From Alphaproteobacteria bacterium (GTDB taxonomy: Bacteria > Pseudomonadota > Alphaproteobacteria > UBA8366): 64,000 nucleotides of DNA. This document shows positions 59,892 through 64,000 of this stretch, piece after piece. Position numbers and translations under genes: made by a program. The notes beneath the pieces are model-generated. The model made no database searches, had not been told where the DNA came from, and worked only from the letters and a program-made list of their open reading frames with translations. Where the stretch lies: the NCBI GenBank assembly GCA_009377445.1, contig WHUA01000019.1, positions 1-64,000 on the forward strand. The letters are read 5' to 3'. Position 1 is the stretch's first letter, and each line of letters opens with the position of its first letter.

Positions 59892-60226
59892 GTGGACTCC
59901 GCGGACGAGCCGCGGAGTGACGATTATTTCTTGGACGTCATGCCGTGGCTTGTCCCACTGCTGTCCGGTTCAAGGGGTTTCAGCGCTCGGGGGAATGGCT
60001 CTTGTCTTGGCATTCTGAGCTGATTACCAGCATCGGGACTCGAACCTCGTTGTGGAGTTGCCGGCCCATGCATGGATGCCACGGACAAGCCGTGGCATGA
60101 CGGTAATTATTTGAATTTAAATATAAATCGTCACTCCTCGGCTTGTCCGGGGAGTCCATGTGCACCGAACTTGCCACCCGCCAGATGCTAAACCGGACAG
60201 CAGTGGGCTTGTCCACGGCGTCCATG
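59892..60226. mobile_element. Three-level nested insertion of repeat family B and an IS-like element
   Basis: Outer family B element: first arm 59892-59922, second arm split at GGCTTGTCC (59947-59955 and 60206-60214). Inside the split is a 250-bp element (59956-60205) with perfect 15-bp ends CACTGCTGTCCGGTT and AACCGGACAGCAGTG. The 9-bp GGCTTGTCC flanks both ends as a target-site duplication. The inner element itself contains a complete family B pair (60072-60102 and 60129-60160). The region is non-coding apart from remnants of the C-terminus of an IS4-type-like transposase on the minus strand. Confidence 0.85.
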
Positions 60227-60236
60227 GCGCGGGCGG

Positions 60237-61718
60237 CTACCCCCAAGCCTTCTCCGCCACCGCGTTCCGCGCCGAGATGCGGCCGAAGGCGAGGCATTCG
60301 CCGATGTTGCCCGTGCCCTGATAGAGATAGCTGTAGATCGAGCCGAGCTCGCCCGCGCTGTAGAGCCTGGGGATCGGCGTGCCGTCCGGCTGCACGATCT
60401 GTCCCTTCTCGTTGCGCCGCGGGCCGCCCTGGGTGTTGAGCATCGAGGGCGACAGCTCGACCGCATAGAAGGGCGGCTCGTTGATCGGCGCCAGCATGAG
60501 GGTCCTGCCGAAATCCGGGTCTTGTCCCGCCTTGCAGTGGCCATTCCAACGCTCGACGCTCTCCGACAGCGCGGCCGGATCGAGTCCGATCGTTTTGGCC
60601 AGGTCCTCGATGCCGCGGGCGGATTTGATCCAGCCCTTCGCCAGTTCGGCGCTGTTGTCCTCGCTCCACGCGTAGCGCTCGACGATCTGCGTCCAGCCGT
60701 GGCTCGGGTGCGCGTCGTAGATCGGGCCCGCCGTCATGAGCGTGCGGTCGAACACCATGAACATCGGGCATGGCGTGGTGAGCGGCTTCCAGCTTCCGTT
60801 GACCGGGATCTTGCCGTGGCGCGTCTTGAACTTCTCGTCGGTGAAACGCCGTCCGTCCGGGCCGACGACGATCATGCCGCCGGGCATCTTCTTGCTGTAA
60901 TGCAGCGCCTGCATCGAGAAGGTGGTGGGGTGCTCCGGAACCTTGAGCGCCATCGACGGGCCGGCGAAATTGTTCATGTGCCAGAGGTCGGCGCCCACCG
61001 CCATCGCCATCGAGATGCCGTCGCCTTCGTTGTAGGGGCTGCCCGAGGTGTAGCAATAAGGGACGCCCGGCAGGTAGTTGCGGATCATTTCCTGGTTGTT
61101 CTCGAATCCGCCGCAGGTGAGGACGACGCCTTTGCGCGCCTTCACCGAGACGGACTTGCCACCCCGCGCGGCGCGGACGCCGAGGATCTCCCGGGTCATG
61201 CCGTTCTGGATCAGCGCCCGGCCCGGCGTCTCGTAGGAGATGCGGATCGGCCGCTCCTTGACCAGCCGCTCGAACAGCTTCCAGGTGTAGGAATAGCCGT
61301 AGGTCGGGCCGTCGTGGAACTTGTGGACGCAGTCCGAGCCCGGCAGGTCGGGAAACTCGATGCCGACCGGCGGATGCTGATGCTCCTGCGGGTCGCCGCC
61401 GAGGGAGGCGAGCCAGTCGTTGTTGCGGCACATCTCCTCCGCCCAGACGCGGATCATCGTTTCCGGCACCGTGTAGGGACCGCAGAGCGCGGTCAGGTAG
61501 GCGGCCGCCTTCTCCGCCGAGGAGGTGTTGAGATAGCCTTGGCCGGCGACGCGGGTGTTGCCGCCTTCCTTGCCCTCGGGCGCCTTTTCCAGGATCAGCA
61601 CCTCCGCGCCCAGCTCGTAGGCGGTCACGGCCGCGGCGAAGCCGGCGGCGCCGAAGCCGACGACCACCACGTCGGCCTCCATGTCCCATGTTTCGGGGGG
61701 CAGAGACGGATGTTTCAC
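60237..61718 (-). CDS. FAD-dependent oxidoreductase (fumarate reductase / 3-ketosteroid dehydrogenase-like)
   Basis: The 493-residue flavoprotein begins with ADVVVVGFGAAGFAAAVTAY, ELGAEVLILEKAPEGKEGGN (dinucleotide fold) and ends with PRLYSAGELGSIYSYLYQGT and GNIGECLAFGRISARNAVAE, the FAD-binding closing motif of the FAD_binding_2 family. GVVLTCGGFENNQEMIRNYL is the usual second FAD segment. Members reduce or dehydrogenate C-C bonds, including tricarballylate and ketosteroids. No heme or quinone partner gene is nearby. It is divergent from the LLM gene at 61897. Confidence 0.9.
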   Translation of the reverse strand: MKHPSLPPETWDMEADVVVVGFGAAGFAAAVTAYELGAEVLILEKAPEGKEGGNTRVAGQGYLNTSSAEKAAAYLTALCGPYTVPETMIRVWAEEMCRNNDWLASLGGDPQEHQHPPVGIEFPDLPGSDCVHKFHDGPTYGYSYTWKLFERLVKERPIRISYETPGRALIQNGMTREILGVRAARGGKSVSVKARKGVVLTCGGFENNQEMIRNYLPGVPYCYTSGSPYNEGDGISMAMAVGADLWHMNNFAGPSMALKVPEHPTTFSMQALHYSKKMPGGMIVVGPDGRRFTDEKFKTRHGKIPVNGSWKPLTTPCPMFMVFDRTLMTAGPIYDAHPSHGWTQIVERYAWSEDNSAELAKGWIKSARGIEDLAKTIGLDPAALSESVERWNGHCKAGQDPDFGRTLMLAPINEPPFYAVELSPSMLNTQGGPRRNEKGQIVQPDGTPIPRLYSAGELGSIYSYLYQGTGNIGECLAFGRISARNAVAEKAWG

Positions 61719-61896
61719 GATGGCTCCTGAGATTTGAAGACGGGCGGGGCGGTTCGGCGCGGCGGCATAGTGCCATGGATGACGGAATTAGCGAAATTTC
61801 CTGGGAGCGCATCGACGGAGCGCATGGACGCCGGTTTGCTCCAGGGAGAGCGAATGTCTACGCTGACTCCCGGAACCAGGAGCAAGAGGTGATCGC

Positions 61897-63054
61897 ATGA
61901 TCAGGAAATTCGACAGCCTGTTCGCCGGCCATATCGACCTGGAGGATGTCGGATACGGCGGCATCCCGGTCAACGACCGCCTCTATTCGAACGAGCGGCT
62001 CGCCTCGGTCTTTGACAAGTCGCAGGCGATGGCGCAGCTCATGGACAGGCTGGGCTACGACACGTTCTGGATGGCCGAGCATCATTTCCAGCGCGAAGGC
62101 TACGAGTGCATCCCGAACGTGCTGATGTTGGCGCTCCACCTGACGCATCTGACGCGGCGCCTCAAGTTCGGCTGCGGCTTCAACATCGCGCCGATGTGGC
62201 ACCCCTTGCGGCTGGCCGAGGACTACGCGACGGCGGACATCCTGTCGGGCGGGCGCATCACCTTCGGCCTCGGCCGCGGCTATCACACGCGCGAGGTCGA
62301 AACCTTCGGCTCGCCCTTGCTCGACCAGGCCGCCAATCGCGAGCTGTTCGAAGAGCAGGTCGATATCGTCTTCAAGGCGTTCAACAACGAATCCTTCTCG
62401 CACAAGGGCAAGCACTACACCATTCCGGCCGAGGTGCCCTATCGCGGCTACGACCTCAAGGATCTGACGCTCGTGCCGCGGCCCTTCCGCCTGCCGGTGG
62501 AATGCTGGCAGCCGATCCAGAGCGCATCCGCCCGGGCGCTCGACTTCATGGTGAAGCACGGCATCCAGGGCATGGTCGGGGGCGGCTCGGCCGAAGGCGG
62601 CGCGATGCGCAACGTCGTCCTCGCCTGGCAGGAAGCGCATGCGCGCCAGGGGATAAAGATCGACCTGGGCGAGCGGCTGTGCTTCGGCTTCCACTTCTTC
62701 GTCGCCGACAGCCGCGAAGAGGGCATCCGCCAGGCGGGCAAATATTACGAAGAAAACATGAAGATGTTCGGCGAGTTGCGCCTCGTCCGCGCGCTGACCG
62801 AGGAGCAGATCGAGATCATGCGCGACCCGAAGCGCGCGCCGGCCGCCAAGCTGCCGCGCATCGAAGATGCGATCAAGTCCGGCGGCGTCTTGTGCGGCAC
62901 GCCGGGACAGATCGTCGATCATCTCAAATCGCTCGAGAAAGCCTATCCGGGCCTCGACCGCATATCGGTGAGCCTGTCCGTCGGCGTGCCGACGGCGCTC
63001 TGCCTGGAACAGCTCGAACGGTTCGCCACGGAGGTCATGCCGGCCTTCGTTTGA
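61897..63054 (+). CDS. LLM-class flavin-dependent oxidoreductase
   Basis: The 385-residue protein has a TIM-barrel luciferase fold: YDTFWMAEHHFQREGYECIP, LMLALHLTHLTRRLKFGCGF, ILSGGRITFGLGRGYHTREV and LPVECWQPIQSASARALDFM. It uses reduced FMN or F420. It is the single-chain type, shorter than the enzyme at 51009. The gene is 178 bp divergent from the FAD oxidoreductase, so the pair may belong to one catabolic regulon, which is inference. Confidence 0.92.
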   Translation: MIRKFDSLFAGHIDLEDVGYGGIPVNDRLYSNERLASVFDKSQAMAQLMDRLGYDTFWMAEHHFQREGYECIPNVLMLALHLTHLTRRLKFGCGFNIAPMWHPLRLAEDYATADILSGGRITFGLGRGYHTREVETFGSPLLDQAANRELFEEQVDIVFKAFNNESFSHKGKHYTIPAEVPYRGYDLKDLTLVPRPFRLPVECWQPIQSASARALDFMVKHGIQGMVGGGSAEGGAMRNVVLAWQEAHARQGIKIDLGERLCFGFHFFVADSREEGIRQAGKYYEENMKMFGELRLVRALTEEQIEIMRDPKRAPAAKLPRIEDAIKSGGVLCGTPGQIVDHLKSLEKAYPGLDRISVSLSVGVPTALCLEQLERFATEVMPAFV

Positions 63055-63161
63055 GCGCAACCCGGCCGGCCGGGAATAATTTCCCGCGAAAGTGACTTCC
63101 GCGCGGCGGACGACTTGGGCAGGATGACAGGCCGAAGCACAACAAGAAGCGGCAACAGCCT

Positions 63162-63917
63162 ATGTCCGTCTCACCCGTCGAAATCACGCGCCGCGGCTTC
63201 GCCATCCTGTTCGTGGCGCTGTTCCTCCACGCCTGCGCCACGGCCGCGCCGCCGGCGGCGAAGAAAGACGCCAGGATCACCGGCTCCTACGTCACGCTGA
63301 TCTCGGACGAGGGCCGCCAGCGGATCGAGCGCAGCCCTCATCGCGTCGACTATGTTTCGTTGATGGCGACCTTCATCATGCAGGAGCGCCAGACGCTCTG
63401 CTCGGTCGCGACCGGCGTCACCATCCTGAACGCGCTGCCGCTGCACCGGCCGGTCGACCCGAGATACGCGCCCTACCCGTTCTTCACACAGGCGAACTAT
63501 TTCAACGACCGGGTTGATGCGATCATCACGCGCGACACCACGCTGAAGATCGGCCAGACGCTGCAGCAGGCCGCGTCGGTGATGGCGGCGCATGGCGCGG
63601 TGACCAAGGCCTACCACGCCGCCGACAGCTCGATCGATGAGTTCCGCCGCATCGCCAGGGCCAATATGGATACGCGCACGGATTTCATTGCCGTGAATTA
63701 CCTGCGCAACCATGTCGGCCAGCCGCGGGGCGCGCATTTCTCGCCGCTCGCCGCCTACGACGAGCCGAGCGACAGCTTCCTCGTCCTCGACGTGGCGCGC
63801 TACAAATTCCCGCCGGTCTGGGTGACGGTTGCCGACCTGTTCGACGCGATGAACACGCTCGATACGGATTCCGGCAAGACGCGCGGGTTCATCGTGGTGT
63901 CGGCGACAGGCGGGTAG
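63162..63917 (+). CDS. Phytochelatin-synthase-like lipoprotein
   Basis: The protein has 251 residues. A lipobox follows the signal (RRGFAILFVALFLHACATAA). The papain-like catalytic core has Cys in QERQTLCSVATGVTILNALP, His in RNHVGQPRGAHFSPLAAYDE and Asp in SDSFLVLDVARYKFPPVWVT, the triad of the phytochelatin synthase family. Bacterial members mostly cleave glutathione to gamma-glutamylcysteine rather than making long phytochelatins, so that activity is expected. Placement in the cell envelope through the lipid anchor is unusual. The gene stands alone near the window end. Confidence 0.82.
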   Translation: MSVSPVEITRRGFAILFVALFLHACATAAPPAAKKDARITGSYVTLISDEGRQRIERSPHRVDYVSLMATFIMQERQTLCSVATGVTILNALPLHRPVDPRYAPYPFFTQANYFNDRVDAIITRDTTLKIGQTLQQAASVMAAHGAVTKAYHAADSSIDEFRRIARANMDTRTDFIAVNYLRNHVGQPRGAHFSPLAAYDEPSDSFLVLDVARYKFPPVWVTVADLFDAMNTLDTDSGKTRGFIVVSATGG

Positions 63918-63933
63918 ACCGAGCGTACTCATC

Positions 63934-64000
63934 CTTCGACAGGCTCAGGATGAGGACGTCTGTTATCGAACAATAAAATCGACCTCATCCTGAGCCTGTC
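63934..64000. repeat. Dispersed inverted repeat, family A (cut by the window end)
   Basis: CTTCGACAGGCTCAGGATGA followed by GG (63934-63955) and the partner CCTCATCCTGAGCCTGTC (63983-64000, cut by the window edge) surround an AT-rich centre. This is the same 22-mer pair as at 33554. Confidence 0.85.

Overview
The window looks like one contig of a GC-rich alphaproteobacterium. The supporting signs are the gene order plsX-fabH-ihfA-merR, a ubiquinol-cytochrome c chaperone, a Ros/MucR regulator, a one-gene RibB with a RibA-like tail, a K+-independent membrane pyrophosphatase, and a ROSE-like leader in front of hsp20. The details fit Rhodospirillales or a related order, but this is inference from gene content only; no 16S rRNA or other decisive marker is present.

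About 1-12.3 kb is an accessory stress island. It opens with a truncated IS3-type orfA and carries a glycine-rich membrane protein, a ferritin-like protein, a hemerythrin-type protein with a basic tail, a small heat-shock protein with a probable heat-sensing leader, a second RNA polymerase omega-like subunit, a family-4 glycosyltransferase and an amylo-alpha-1,6-glucosidase. A decayed stretch follows, with a truncated initiator-tRNA 3' half. The island ends in an excisionase-like gene and a tyrosine integrase abutting an intact tRNA-Pro(GGG).

About 12.4-28.7 kb is conserved chromosome. It holds merR, ihfA, fabH, plsX, rpmF, the DUF177 gene, the bc1 chaperone, bamE, and then the long minus-strand run rpiB-glyA-nrdR-ribD-ribE-ribBA-ribH-nusB-thiL-(FliL-like)-hppA. 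Between glyA and nrdR sits a 63-bp tandem array of strong hairpins. A mucR gene with an AT-rich, repeat-filled promoter and a DUF6898-type gene close this part.

About 28.9-46.5 kb is dominated by transport and sulfur-ester functions: an arylsulfotransferase, two small membrane proteins and a PAPS-type sulfotransferase in one run, an O-acyltransferase, two TauD-type dioxygenases, a sulfatase, a hydrolase, a racemase-like protein and an MmgE/PrpD protein. Dispersed inverted repeats and MITE-like elements separate the transcription units.

About 46.5-64 kb is mainly acyl-CoA catabolism. There is a coupled pair of acyl-CoA dehydrogenases with an SDR and a flavin monooxygenase, a toxin-antitoxin-like overlapping pair, a MarR regulator, a valine-degradation operon (isobutyryl-CoA dehydrogenase, 3-hydroxyisobutyryl-CoA hydrolase, 3-hydroxyisobutyrate dehydrogenase), a membrane class III nucleotide cyclase, a CaiB-type CoA-transferase, a FAD oxidoreductase, a second LLM flavoprotein and a phytochelatin-synthase-like lipoprotein. 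A three-level nested repeat insertion lies at about 59.9-60.2 kb.
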